Positions 1 to 7,058 of a DNA stretch of 8,232 nucleotides are shown here, one piece after another (within the stretch, counting starts at the first letter, position 1; every line of letters begins with the position of its first letter). The notes under the pieces are model-generated. The model searched no databases. It was not told the DNA's origin and worked only from the letters and a program-made list of their open reading frames with translations. Made by a program: the position numbers and the translations under genes. The stretch is from DATLBA01 sp035527275. GTDB taxonomy: Bacteria; Planctomycetota; Phycisphaerae; FEN-1346. The DNA lies in assembly GCA_035527275.1 (NCBI GenBank), contig DATLBA010000007.1, positions 1 through 8,232 on the forward strand. The letters are read 5' to 3'.

Positions 1-257
1 TAGAGCCAGGCCTCCATGCCCTGCTGCTTCGCCTCGTCAATGCAGGCCCGGACGCACCGGAACCATTCGTCGCTGAGGTACGCCGTGTCGAGGCCGACGC
101 GGCTGTGCATGAAGAATCCGCCCAGGCCCATCTGCTTCAGGACGCGGACCTGGCGCCGCAGTTCCGCCTCCTCCAGTTTCCCGTTCCAGGCCCAGAACGG
201 CTTGCCGCGATAAGGGCTCCCGGGGCAAGCGAACTCGCTCAGTAGTTTCTTGTCCAT
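1..257 (-). CDS. N-terminus of a large glycosyl-hydrolase-like protein (partial, runs off the left edge)
   Basis: The minus strand is open from an ATG at 257-255 to the edge, giving 85 residues and no stop. The protein starts MDKKLLSEFACPGSPYRGKP and continues with FWAWNGKLEEAELRRQ, a long helix, then GLGGFFMHSRVGLDTAYLSDEW and ends EAKQQGMEAWLY. The order 'PFWAWN', 'QMGLGGFFMHSR' and 'AWLYDE' is what I recall from the first strands of a TIM barrel in large planctomycete and Bacteroidetes hydrolases annotated as GH106-like, rhamnosidase-like or GH2-related. Exact family assignment is inference. There is no signal peptide, so this start would give a cytoplasmic enzyme. An SD-like GGGAG lies about 10 nt upstream of the ATG. 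The gene is divergent from the LacI-family regulator, a common arrangement for a regulator and its target enzyme. Confidence 0.8.
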   Translation of the reverse strand, partial: MDKKLLSEFACPGSPYRGKPFWAWNGKLEEAELRRQVRVLKQMGLGGFFMHSRVGLDTAYLSDEWFRCVRACIDEAKQQGMEAWL

Positions 258-314
258 GTCGTCTCGTCTCCCAATCCTTGTCAAGAGACCCAGGGGACTT
301 CCGTCAGGGCAGGC

Positions 315-343
315 ACTCTAGCCATTGGGCCTCTCTATCGCAA
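315..343 (-). promoter_or_regulatory. Weak candidate sigma70-type promoter for the left-edge hydrolase
   Basis: On the minus strand TTGCGA (343-338) and TAGAGT (320-315) are separated by 17 nt. Each hexamer matches the consensus at 4 of 6 positions. It would leave a leader of about 50 nt before the ATG at 257. A better -35 match, TTGACA at 284-279, has no -10 at usable distance. The call rests only on spacing and weak hexamers. Confidence 0.3.
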
Positions 344-361
344 GAATCTTCCGGACGCCAG

Positions 362-420
362 GCTGCAAAGGGATGTTTCCGCGTGACCCGCGCTGAGAGC
401 GGGGGGTCACGCTCTTTCTG
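362..420. repeat. Dispersed palindromic element, copy 1
   Basis: Outer arms GCGTGACCC (381-389) and GGGTCACGC (404-412) pair perfectly. After a small internal loop, CGCT (391-394) and AGCG (398-401) pair around a GAG loop. Compared with copy 2 (2775-2829), the ungapped stretch 362-391 matches at 26 of 30 positions, including GCAAAGGGA and GCGTGACCCGC, and the right arm with its next base matches 10 of 10. Both copies are also followed further on by a G-run ending in GGCCT. This copy lies between two divergent genes and upstream of both predicted promoters. It is therefore unlikely to be a terminator here and looks more like a REP- or MITE-type repeat. Confidence 0.75.
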
Positions 421-452
421 TGTGGGAGGGGGCCTTGCGGCCTGGTAGATAG

Positions 453-480
453 TTGACTCCAAACCATTTTGCGATATACT
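453..480 (+). promoter_or_regulatory. Promoter of the LacI-family regulator gene
   Basis: TTGACT (453-458) and TATACT (475-480) are separated by 16 nt, each one mismatch from the sigma70 consensus. Transcription would start near 487, giving a leader of about 32 nt before the GTG at 519. A TTG at 453 opens a longer reading frame for the regulator, but that TTG is the -35 box itself and has no SD, so the longer frame is very unlikely to be translated. Confidence 0.75.
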
Positions 481-489
481 CTCAATGGG

Positions 490-505
490 TTTCGCGGGGG
501 CGAAA
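490..505. promoter_or_regulatory. Candidate auto-operator of the LacI-family regulator
   Basis: TTTCGC (490-495) and GCGAAA (500-505) form a perfect inverted repeat with a GGGG spacer. It would sit at about +3 to +18 of the predicted transcript, just downstream of the -10 box, a classic position for repression by roadblock. Its length suits a LacI-type dimer site, but the GGGG centre is not the CG-centred pattern usual in the family. Function is inferred from position alone. Confidence 0.4.
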
Positions 506-518
506 GGAAGGGGCGAAG

Positions 519-1535
519 GTGGCGGTCAGGCTCCAGGACATCGCGAAAGCGGCGGGCCTCTCGAAGCCCACCGTCAGCCAGGTCCTCAACAGCAAAGGGG
601 CCTACAACCCGCAGACGCGCGAGCGCGTCTGGAAAGTCGCGCGGGCGCTCGGGTACCAGCCGAACGCCGCCGCCCGGGCCACGGCGCGCGGCCGGTTCGG
701 TTCGGTCGCCCTGGTGCTGAGCGCGGCCGACCCCAGCCGCAGCAACGTCTCGGGCGGCCTGGTGGCGGGCGTGGCAGGACGCCTGGAACAGGAGGCGATG
801 CACATGGTGCTGGCCGTTCTGCCCGACGAGGAACTGACGAGCGAGGGCTTCCTCCCGCGAATCCTCAAGGAATTGATGAGCGACGGCCTGCTCATCAACT
901 ACAACGTGGGGATCCCGTCGCGGATGGTCGAACTGATCGAAGAGCACCGCCTGCCGAGCGTCTGGCTCAACGTCAAGCGGGACGCCTACGCCGTATATCC
1001 GGACGATTTCGGGGCGGGGGCGGAGGCGACGCGCCGTCTGCTGGCGCTCGGTCACCGGCGGATCGCGTACGTCGGATATCAGCCGGGCGGCGGCGCACAC
1101 TACAGCCAGACCGACCGGCGCGAAGGCTACCGGCAGGCGATGAAGGAGGCGGGCCTCGCGCCGCAGGTCTTGAGCGACCGGGTCCAGGATGCAAGCGTCG
1201 AGCGGCAGATTGCGAACTGGGCGGAGGTCCTTCGCGGCCCGGACCGGCCGATGGCGGTAGTCGGCTACAGTCTGGGGGAATGCCGGCCGCTGGTGCGTGC
1301 GGCGGAGCGGGTGGGTCTGGTCATCCCGCGCGATCTGTCGGCCATCACGTTCGAGGGGCACCTGGCGTTTCTCTCGGAGGGCTTGGCGGTGATGCTGATT
1401 CCCGAGGCTGAGGTGGGGTGCCAGGGGGTGGCGATGCTGCTGGAGCGGATCGAGGCGCCGAATGAGCCGATGGCGTCGCGGGCGGTCGGGTTCGGTTTCG
1501 AGGCGGGGGATTCGCTCGCTCCGCCGGCTCCATAG
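519..1535 (+). CDS. LacI/GalR-family transcriptional regulator
   Basis: A DNA-binding regulator of 338 residues, normal length for the family. The N-terminus has the LacI helix-turn-helix at about residues 5-24 (RLQDIAKAAGLSKPTVSQVLN), then YNPQTRERV and the GYQPNAAARA hinge at about 45-54. The periplasmic-binding-protein-like core follows, with the landmarks DGLLINYN, the segment ATRRLLALGHRRIAYVG, DRREGYRQAM and IPRDLSAITFEG. The start is GTG 519, preceded by AAGGAAGGGG at 504-513. The hinge position that is Leu56 in LacI is Thr55 here. The effector-pocket Asp usual in the 'NDxxA' segment is absent (GYSLGECRPL), so the ligand is probably not a standard sugar read in the standard way. Family members usually repress carbohydrate genes. 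Likely targets are its own promoter, the divergent hydrolase and perhaps the downstream PEP-CTERM gene. The gene ends in TAG. Confidence 0.93.
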   Translation: MAVRLQDIAKAAGLSKPTVSQVLNSKGAYNPQTRERVWKVARALGYQPNAAARATARGRFGSVALVLSAADPSRSNVSGGLVAGVAGRLEQEAMHMVLAVLPDEELTSEGFLPRILKELMSDGLLINYNVGIPSRMVELIEEHRLPSVWLNVKRDAYAVYPDDFGAGAEATRRLLALGHRRIAYVGYQPGGGAHYSQTDRREGYRQAMKEAGLAPQVLSDRVQDASVERQIANWAEVLRGPDRPMAVVGYSLGECRPLVRAAERVGLVIPRDLSAITFEGHLAFLSEGLAVMLIPEAEVGCQGVAMLLERIEAPNEPMASRAVGFGFEAGDSLAPPAP

Positions 1536-1579
1536 GGGCGCCAGCCGCGGGCGGGGCGAGGCAGGCATAACTCTTTTCC

Positions 1580-1603
1580 GGCCAATGGCTTATAGGATTG
1601 GCC
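1580..1603. promoter_or_regulatory. Perfect palindrome upstream of the PEP-CTERM promoter
   Basis: GGCCAAT (1580-1586) and ATTGGCC (1597-1603) pair perfectly around a 10-nt spacer. It lies 44 nt after the regulator's stop codon and 31 nt before the -35 box of the next gene. No T-run follows, so an intrinsic terminator is unlikely. A binding site for a dimeric regulator or an mRNA 3'-end stem is possible; the sequence does not decide between them. Confidence 0.45.
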
Positions 1604-1634
1604 GCACGTCTCCGCCGAAAACTGCAAAAAGAAA

Positions 1635-1662
1635 TTGACTTCCAGCCGTTTTGTGTTATACT
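1635..1662 (+). promoter_or_regulatory. Strong promoter with UP-like A-rich tract and extended -10
   Basis: TTGACT (1635-1640) and TATACT (1657-1662) are 16 nt apart. TGT directly before the -10 makes an extended -10 element. The bases just upstream of the -35 (about 1616-1634) are A-rich, like an UP element. Hexamers and spacing are identical to the regulator's promoter at 453-480. Transcription would start near 1669 and read the PEP-CTERM gene. Confidence 0.8.
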
Positions 1663-1668
1663 CATACC

Positions 1669-1903
1669 GGTTTGGGCGGCATTTCTGGGCGTCTGGCAGC
1701 CTAAAAGCAGGAAACACGCGCGGGAGGCGCGCGGCAGAGAACGCAAAGGGGACGTTGGGGTTGGAACGGACCGGGGTTCCAACAGAAGGAGGAAAGGGAC
1801 GCGGGAACCAAGGAGAGGCGGACTGGTAAACGATGGAGTCAATGGTGCAGCACAAAGGGTTCGGAAACGGGAGCCGAACAGGAACGCAGGAAAGGAGAAG
1901 GTC
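1669..1903 (+). promoter_or_regulatory. Long purine-rich 5' leader of the PEP-CTERM gene, with two hairpins
   Basis: About 235 nt separate the predicted transcription start from the ATG at 1904. Two stems stand out. CGCGC/GCGCG at 1717-1721 and 1727-1731 encloses GGGAG. GTTGGAAC (1760-1767) pairs perfectly with GTTCCAAC (1776-1783) around 8 nt. The second stem is followed by a purine run (GAAGGAGGAAAGGG) that looks like an SD without a start codon. I could not match the leader to a known riboswitch; a c-di-GMP class was considered but its core is not visible. A 24-codon ORF (1833-1907) overlaps the gene start but its SD is poorly spaced, so it is not called. Confidence 0.45.
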
Positions 1904-1912
1904 ATGATGTGA
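1887..1912 (+). promoter_or_regulatory. Ribosome binding site followed by ATG ATG TGA
   Basis: AAGGAG (1892-1897) sits 6 nt before ATG 1904. The surrounding 12-mer CAGGAAAGGAGA (1887-1898) recurs exactly at 7041-7052 before the secreted hydrolase, 6 nt from that gene's ATG. This marks 1904 as the true initiation site. The codons there read ATG ATG TGA, in frame with the PEP-CTERM protein, so the start is closed by a stop at 1910-1912. Confidence 0.75.
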
Positions 1913-1933
1913 ACAAGACTTCTGGCAGCACTG

Positions 1934-2761
1934 GTGGCAGTGGGCGTTTTGTGTCTGGGCAGCACGGCGATGGCCGTGGAGGTCACGTGGGACGGTGGGG
2001 CCTCGACCACTTCCTGGTTCGACGCCACGAACTGGGACACGAACAATGTGCCGACAGCGAGCGACTCCGTGGTCATCAACGGCGCCTACACCGTCGACGT
2101 TTTGACGGACGGGGGCGTGGCCAATGACCTCAAAATTTGGGGCGGCGCCACCCTGAACACCAACATGGCCGCTGACACCGACACGTTTAATTTAGGAAGC
2201 GCAATAAACATGCGTGAAGGTTCCACATGGAACTGGCTGGGGCGGGGCGAGGTGGTTTGCAGTGGGTGGATGTGGACGTCGGACAACGCCGCAGCTACGT
2301 CGCTCAATATCTCCGGCTATGTGAGTGGCGGGCCTAGTCTCTGGGGAGTGAGCAATCAACTGGGCTACCTCACCTTCACAGGCAACAACCACACGGCCGC
2401 CGCGGCCGGGGGCTTTTACCTCCGCAACGACAACGTCGTCAAATTCGTCTTCGACGCGGCTGGCATTGCTCCCTTCACCATAAACAACATCGACCTGTTT
2501 GATGGTACCGGCGGCTACCTGGTGGTGGACTTCACGTCCTACGTCGGCCTCGGCACGTTCACCCTCATGGACGCGTCCGCGGGATTGGGCGCGGAAACGT
2601 TCGTGGACGAGACGTTCCTCGGTCTGGGCGCTCGCTCGGCGTCGGTTACTTACGACTCGACCAACAACGACATCACCGTGACCCTCACGCCGGAGCCGGC
2701 GACGATGGCGCTGCTGGGCCTCGGCGGGCTGGGCCTTCTCCTTCGCCGCAAGCGCCGGTAG
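1934..2761 (+). CDS. PEP-CTERM (exosortase-sorted) exported protein with interrupted signal peptide
   Basis: The open part encodes 275 residues. The C-terminus has PEPATMALLGLGGLGLLLRRKR: PEP motif, hydrophobic helix and basic tail, the tripartite exosortase sorting signal. The mature part opens VEVTWDGGASTTSWFDATNW and 'NVPTASDSVVING', a pattern seen at the head of many planctomycete exported beta-rich proteins. The rest is Thr, Ser, Gly and Asn rich, as expected for an extracellular beta-solenoid. The best start is ATG 1904, giving M-M-stop-TRLLAALVAVGVLCLGSTAMA with cleavage before V at 1976, but codon 3 is TGA. CGA to TGA, a single C-to-T change, would explain it. GTG 1934 is the first usable later start, but it has no SD and leaves only 14 residues of signal peptide without a basic n-region. 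It is either a damaged gene, an assembly error, or a rescued weak start. It is transcribed from the promoter at 1635-1662. Confidence 0.85.
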   Translation: MAVGVLCLGSTAMAVEVTWDGGASTTSWFDATNWDTNNVPTASDSVVINGAYTVDVLTDGGVANDLKIWGGATLNTNMAADTDTFNLGSAINMREGSTWNWLGRGEVVCSGWMWTSDNAAATSLNISGYVSGGPSLWGVSNQLGYLTFTGNNHTAAAAGGFYLRNDNVVKFVFDAAGIAPFTINNIDLFDGTGGYLVVDFTSYVGLGTFTLMDASAGLGAETFVDETFLGLGARSASVTYDSTNNDITVTLTPEPATMALLGLGGLGLLLRRKRR

Positions 2762-2774
2762 CAGGTGGAGGAAA

Positions 2775-2829
2775 GCCGCAAAGGGACGCTTACGCGTGAC
2801 CCGCCTAGCGGCGGGTCACGCTGTTCTTG
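2775..2829. repeat. Dispersed palindromic element, copy 2 (may double as a terminator)
   Basis: GCGTGACCCGCC (2794-2805) and GGCGGGTCACGC (2810-2821) make a perfect 12-bp stem with a TAGC loop. The left flank GCAAAGGGA matches copy 1 (362-420), and the loop is 4 nt shorter than in copy 1. It begins 14 nt after the PEP-CTERM stop codon and is followed by TGTTCTT, a poor T-run, so it could also end transcription or protect the mRNA 3' end. The matching copy in a divergent promoter region suggests that mobility or dispersal is its origin. Confidence 0.75.
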
Positions 2830-2845
2830 CCGCTTTCATAACTTT

Positions 2846-2865
2846 TCTCCCACCAAGAAGGGAGA
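2846..2865. other. Small inverted repeat after palindromic copy 2
   Basis: TCTCCC (2846-2851) pairs with GGGAGA (2860-2865) around 8 nt. It is a modest 6-bp stem followed by a G-run and GGCCT, the same sequence that trails copy 1 at 425-435. It may be part of a longer version of the dispersed element. Confidence 0.35.
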
Positions 2866-2889
2866 GGGGGCCTGTGAATCGCGGGTGGG

Positions 2890-2906
2890 GCGGCAATGCT
2901 TGCCGC
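2890..2906. other. Tight hairpin in the gap before the beta-solenoid gene
   Basis: GCGGCAA (2890-2896) and TTGCCGC (2900-2906) pair perfectly over 7 bp with a TGC loop. No T-run follows. It lies within the 341-nt gap 2762-3102, where I found no convincing promoter. The gap holds the palindromic copy, two smaller stems and the leader ORF at 2980. Confidence 0.4.
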
Positions 2907-2979
2907 GATCGCCCGTTGGTCGGATTTTGCGAAACCGTCCGGTGGACCGCGGGTTTGTCGAGTTGAGAGGAGGCTGGAC

Positions 2980-3003
2980 ATGACGGGGAAGGCATCGGCG
3001 TGA
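2980..3003 (+). CDS. Possible 7-codon leader peptide (MTGKASA)
   Basis: AGGAGG (2968-2973), a perfect SD, stands 6 nt before ATG 2980. The ORF reads MTGKASA and stops at TGA 3001. It is in the same frame as the exported protein that starts at 3103, and the frame stays open from 3004 onward. It is either a leader ORF that affects initiation at 3103, or the remains of an older, longer 5' end. There is no attenuator-like run of one amino acid. The initiation signal is strong; the function is unknown. Confidence 0.35.
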   Translation: MTGKASA

Positions 3004-3102
3004 GTGGGCGGCCTAGTGGGGATTCTCCTGGCGGCGGGTGCCAGAGGACGGCCGGCCCGCGGGGGTCGGGCGGAAAACGGGAACCAAGGCAAGGAAACTG
3101 AA

Positions 3103-4428
3103 ATGCGCCGAGCAGCGATTGTTGTGGCGGTGCTGGTGCTGGCGGGCATGGTGGGCCAGAAGGTCTCGGCCGAGGAGGCGGCGGCCGGGGCGGCGGCCGG
3201 GGCGGATCTCAAGGCGCCTTCGGCACACAACCCGTGCTTCGACCAGCCGGGCCTGTGGCCCGAGGACGTCAAGGAGACGGCGTATTACCAGCAGAAATGG
3301 GAGCCGGCGCGGCTGCTGGTCTGGGCCCGCGTCGGAGAGCGGGTGGGGGAGAACGCCCTGATGGATCCGAAGAACTGGCTGGAGTATCCGCCTTCGCCGA
3401 GCGGCTCCGCCGTGGCAAGCGGCAAGCCCGCCACCAGGCCGCCGGATGAGAACACGGACATTCTCTTCCCGGACTCCGATAGTTTTTACAGCATCGGGAC
3501 CGGTGATATCGCTTTGCAAGTGCGTCATCTCACGGTGGGGGCGAACGCGAGCATGGGGATCAGCAGGATGGAGTTCTGCGGCAACGTGTGGGTGCGGAAG
3601 GGGCAGTGGGGTCCCGGTCTTCACGTTAACTTCCCGCTCGCCTTCGGCGGCAAGGCCGCCTTCGCCCGCAATGACGACGCCAAGATCGATACATTCGCGA
3701 CCCATTTTGCTGTCAACAAGCCCAAGGGCGGGTCGATCGAGTTCCTCGGTCCCTGGGACGTGGGTGACGAACTGCACGTCAACTCCGGAACCATGATCCT
3801 CGGTCCCGGCAGCCTATTCAGCCCCGCCGACCGCGCGACGCACCTCGTCTTCCCCGAAGGCACCCTGGTCCTCATGTCCGGGGCCACCTTCCTGCCCAAG
3901 GGCAACAAGTGCTTTGGCCACGACCTGGTAGTCTCCGGGACCCTGCAGGCCGGGACGCCCGAGCGCCCGCTGAAGAGCGACTGCGTCCTCGCCCTCGGTT
4001 TCAAGGCCCACGGCGAGTTTGACGCTTCTTTACCTCAGAATAGGCACCTAAAAAACATGAGCACCCCCAACGACAGCGGTCTCGTGATCAACCCGGGAGC
4101 ACGCCTTGTCGTTTACAGCGCCGACCCCGCCAAGGCCCGCCTGGTCTTCCGATGGACTGGCACGGAGTCGGGATCAACACACGTAGCCCCCGAGGCCCCA
4201 CTGGCGAGCATCAAAGATGTGCCCCGCCGGATCGCGATGACACTGCTCGGCCAGATCGATTTCAATGGCGTGGAGTTCAACGACGTGCGCAAGGGCGGCA
4301 TCGTGCTTGCCCACCCGAGCATCAACCTGCACTGGAAAAACCTCTTCTACGGCGAAAACAACGGCGGCAGGTCGCTCGTGGAACTCTACCGGGTGGACGA
4401 CAAGCCCGAGGCGGTCCCGCTGCGCTAG
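3103..4428 (+). CDS. Exported beta-solenoid-like protein of unknown function
   Basis: A 441-residue protein. ATG 3103 was chosen because it gives a clean signal peptide (MRRAAIVVAVLVLAGMVGQK then VSA, cleavage after residue 23) and has AAGGAA 7 nt upstream. An in-frame GTG at 3004 lacks this. After an Ala/Gly-rich linker come NPCFDQPGLWPEDVKE (from residue 43) and a 'DPKNWLEYPP' segment (about 88-97). 'ENTDILFPDSD' then leads into repeated short beta strands (VRHLTVGANASM, FCGNVWVRKG, INPGARLVVYS). Residues 278-290 (SGTLQAGTPERPL) recall the end of a G8-like domain, a weak resemblance. The NW...P...D entry also occurs in the PEP-CTERM protein. There is no C-terminal anchor or sorting signal, so it is probably periplasmic or secreted. 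I do not recognise an enzyme active site. It is likely co-transcribed with the FG-GAP gene 87 nt downstream. Confidence 0.85.
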   Translation: MRRAAIVVAVLVLAGMVGQKVSAEEAAAGAAAGADLKAPSAHNPCFDQPGLWPEDVKETAYYQQKWEPARLLVWARVGERVGENALMDPKNWLEYPPSPSGSAVASGKPATRPPDENTDILFPDSDSFYSIGTGDIALQVRHLTVGANASMGISRMEFCGNVWVRKGQWGPGLHVNFPLAFGGKAAFARNDDAKIDTFATHFAVNKPKGGSIEFLGPWDVGDELHVNSGTMILGPGSLFSPADRATHLVFPEGTLVLMSGATFLPKGNKCFGHDLVVSGTLQAGTPERPLKSDCVLALGFKAHGEFDASLPQNRHLKNMSTPNDSGLVINPGARLVVYSADPAKARLVFRWTGTESGSTHVAPEAPLASIKDVPRRIAMTLLGQIDFNGVEFNDVRKGGIVLAHPSINLHWKNLFYGENNGGRSLVELYRVDDKPEAVPLR

Positions 4429-4445
4429 CCGGCGCCGCTCACGCA

Positions 4446-4491
4446 CGGTCGGCCTTGCCGGAGCATCGGCCGCGGACCCGGCGGCCGACCG
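4446..4491. other. Long inverted repeat in the gap between the two exported-protein genes
   Basis: CGGTCGGCC (4446-4454) and GGCCGACCG (4483-4491) pair perfectly over 9 bp. Inside, GCCGG (4457-4461) pairs with CCGGC (4478-4482) after a 2-nt TT bulge, giving 14 bp in all. It begins 17 nt after the upstream stop and ends 24 nt before the GTG at 4516. No T-run follows. A processing or stability stem that sets the ratio of the two proteins is plausible; GC-rich chance pairing cannot be excluded. Confidence 0.45.
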
Positions 4492-4515
4492 AGCCCGGCC
4501 CGGAGAGAAAACCCC

Positions 4516-6543
<2,028 letters not shown>

Positions 6544-6545
6544 GT

Positions 6546-6947
6546 GAGTCTTCTTGGGCTTGGATGGGGCCCCGCCTGAACGTCCGGTTTCCCCAGAGCG
6601 TCTGGGCCCGGCAACTGAACGTGGAGTACGGCGACACGCCGCAGGTTGAGAACCACGGCGGCAAGGTGTGGATCCTCGGCATGAAGGTCGAAGGGCATCC
6701 GAGCGCCCTCTTGAACATCGGCGGCATTTTGGAGTGCTATGGGCTCTACGCGATGGTCGGCGGGGGCGAGAAGCCGAAGTCCGCCTTCGTCGAGAACCGC
6801 GAGGGCTGGACGGCCGTCCCCTTCCGCTGCGGCGGGCAGGGCAACTTCCGCACCAAGGTCAAAGACACCTGGCAGGGAGTGGGCAAGCAGGAAGACACCT
6901 GGCAGCGAGAGTTCAACCTCGTCATCTGCGGCCAGCCCATCGAATAG
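6546..6947 (+). pseudogene. C-terminal relic of a pectate-lyase-superfamily beta-helix protein
   Basis: The frame ending in TAG at 6945-6947 reads SWAWMGPRLNVRFPQSVWAR, then QLNVEYGDTPQVENHGGKVW and ILGMKVEGHPSALLNIGG. From family knowledge this resembles the last coils of Pectate_lyase_3-type beta-helix proteins in planctomycetes (pattern 'GPR...FPQSVWARQ.N.E', 'N.G...W.LG.K.EG'). Only about 130 residues remain of a protein normally several hundred long. The similarity seems to begin right at the stop codon of the FG-GAP gene. The first ATG (6564) has no SD, and the signal peptide and most of the helix are missing. This looks like a deletion junction at about 6543. Translation by coupling from the upstream gene could still give a 127-residue product from 6564. 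Confidence 0.65.
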
Positions 6948-7040
6948 GGAGCCGCCGACAGCACCGGGGAGTTCGCCCGCGACCGCTGAAGGCTGGCGGC
7001 GTGTGGGCCCGCGGTTCGAAGAAGGTCGGGGAGAATCGGA

Positions 7041-7052
7041 CAGGAAAGGAGA
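7041..7052 (+). promoter_or_regulatory. Extended SD site of the secreted hydrolase
   Basis: CAGGAAAGGAGA ends 6 nt before ATG 7059. It is an exact 12-base match to the site before the PEP-CTERM gene (1887-1898). No promoter was recognised in the 111-nt gap 6948-7058. Confidence 0.7.
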
Positions 7053-7058
7053 TGTCGC

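Noticed and set aside
336..476. Inverted pair TATCGCAA (336-343) and TTGCGATA (469-476) in the divergent region as operator half-sites
   Set aside because: An 8-base match in a region of this size is expected about as often as not by chance, and the two lie 125 nt apart.
453..518. Extended N-terminus for the LacI-family regulator from TTG 453
   Set aside because: The TTG is the -35 box of a good promoter, the -10 lies inside the extension, and the GTG at 519 has a proper SD directly before the HTH domain.
318..1568. Long minus-strand open frame of 416 codons across the regulator
   Set aside because: It is rich in Arg, Pro and His with no recognisable domain, as expected for the antisense of a GC-rich gene, and it runs through two promoter elements.
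1833..1907. 24-codon ORF overlapping the PEP-CTERM start (MESMVQHKGFGNG...)
   Set aside because: The nearest SD-like sequence is about 17 nt away and the peptide has no distinctive features; kept only as a remark on the leader.
1904..2761. UGA reassigned to Trp or another amino acid, which would make the PEP-CTERM start readable
   Set aside because: All clear genes in the window use TGG for Trp and contain no internal TGA codons, so a changed code is not supported. No selenocysteine insertion element was identified either.
6951..7000. GCCGCC and GGCGGC as a terminator between the relic and the hydrolase
   Set aside because: Six GC-rich bases with a loop of nearly 40 nt and no T-run is chance-level in this composition.
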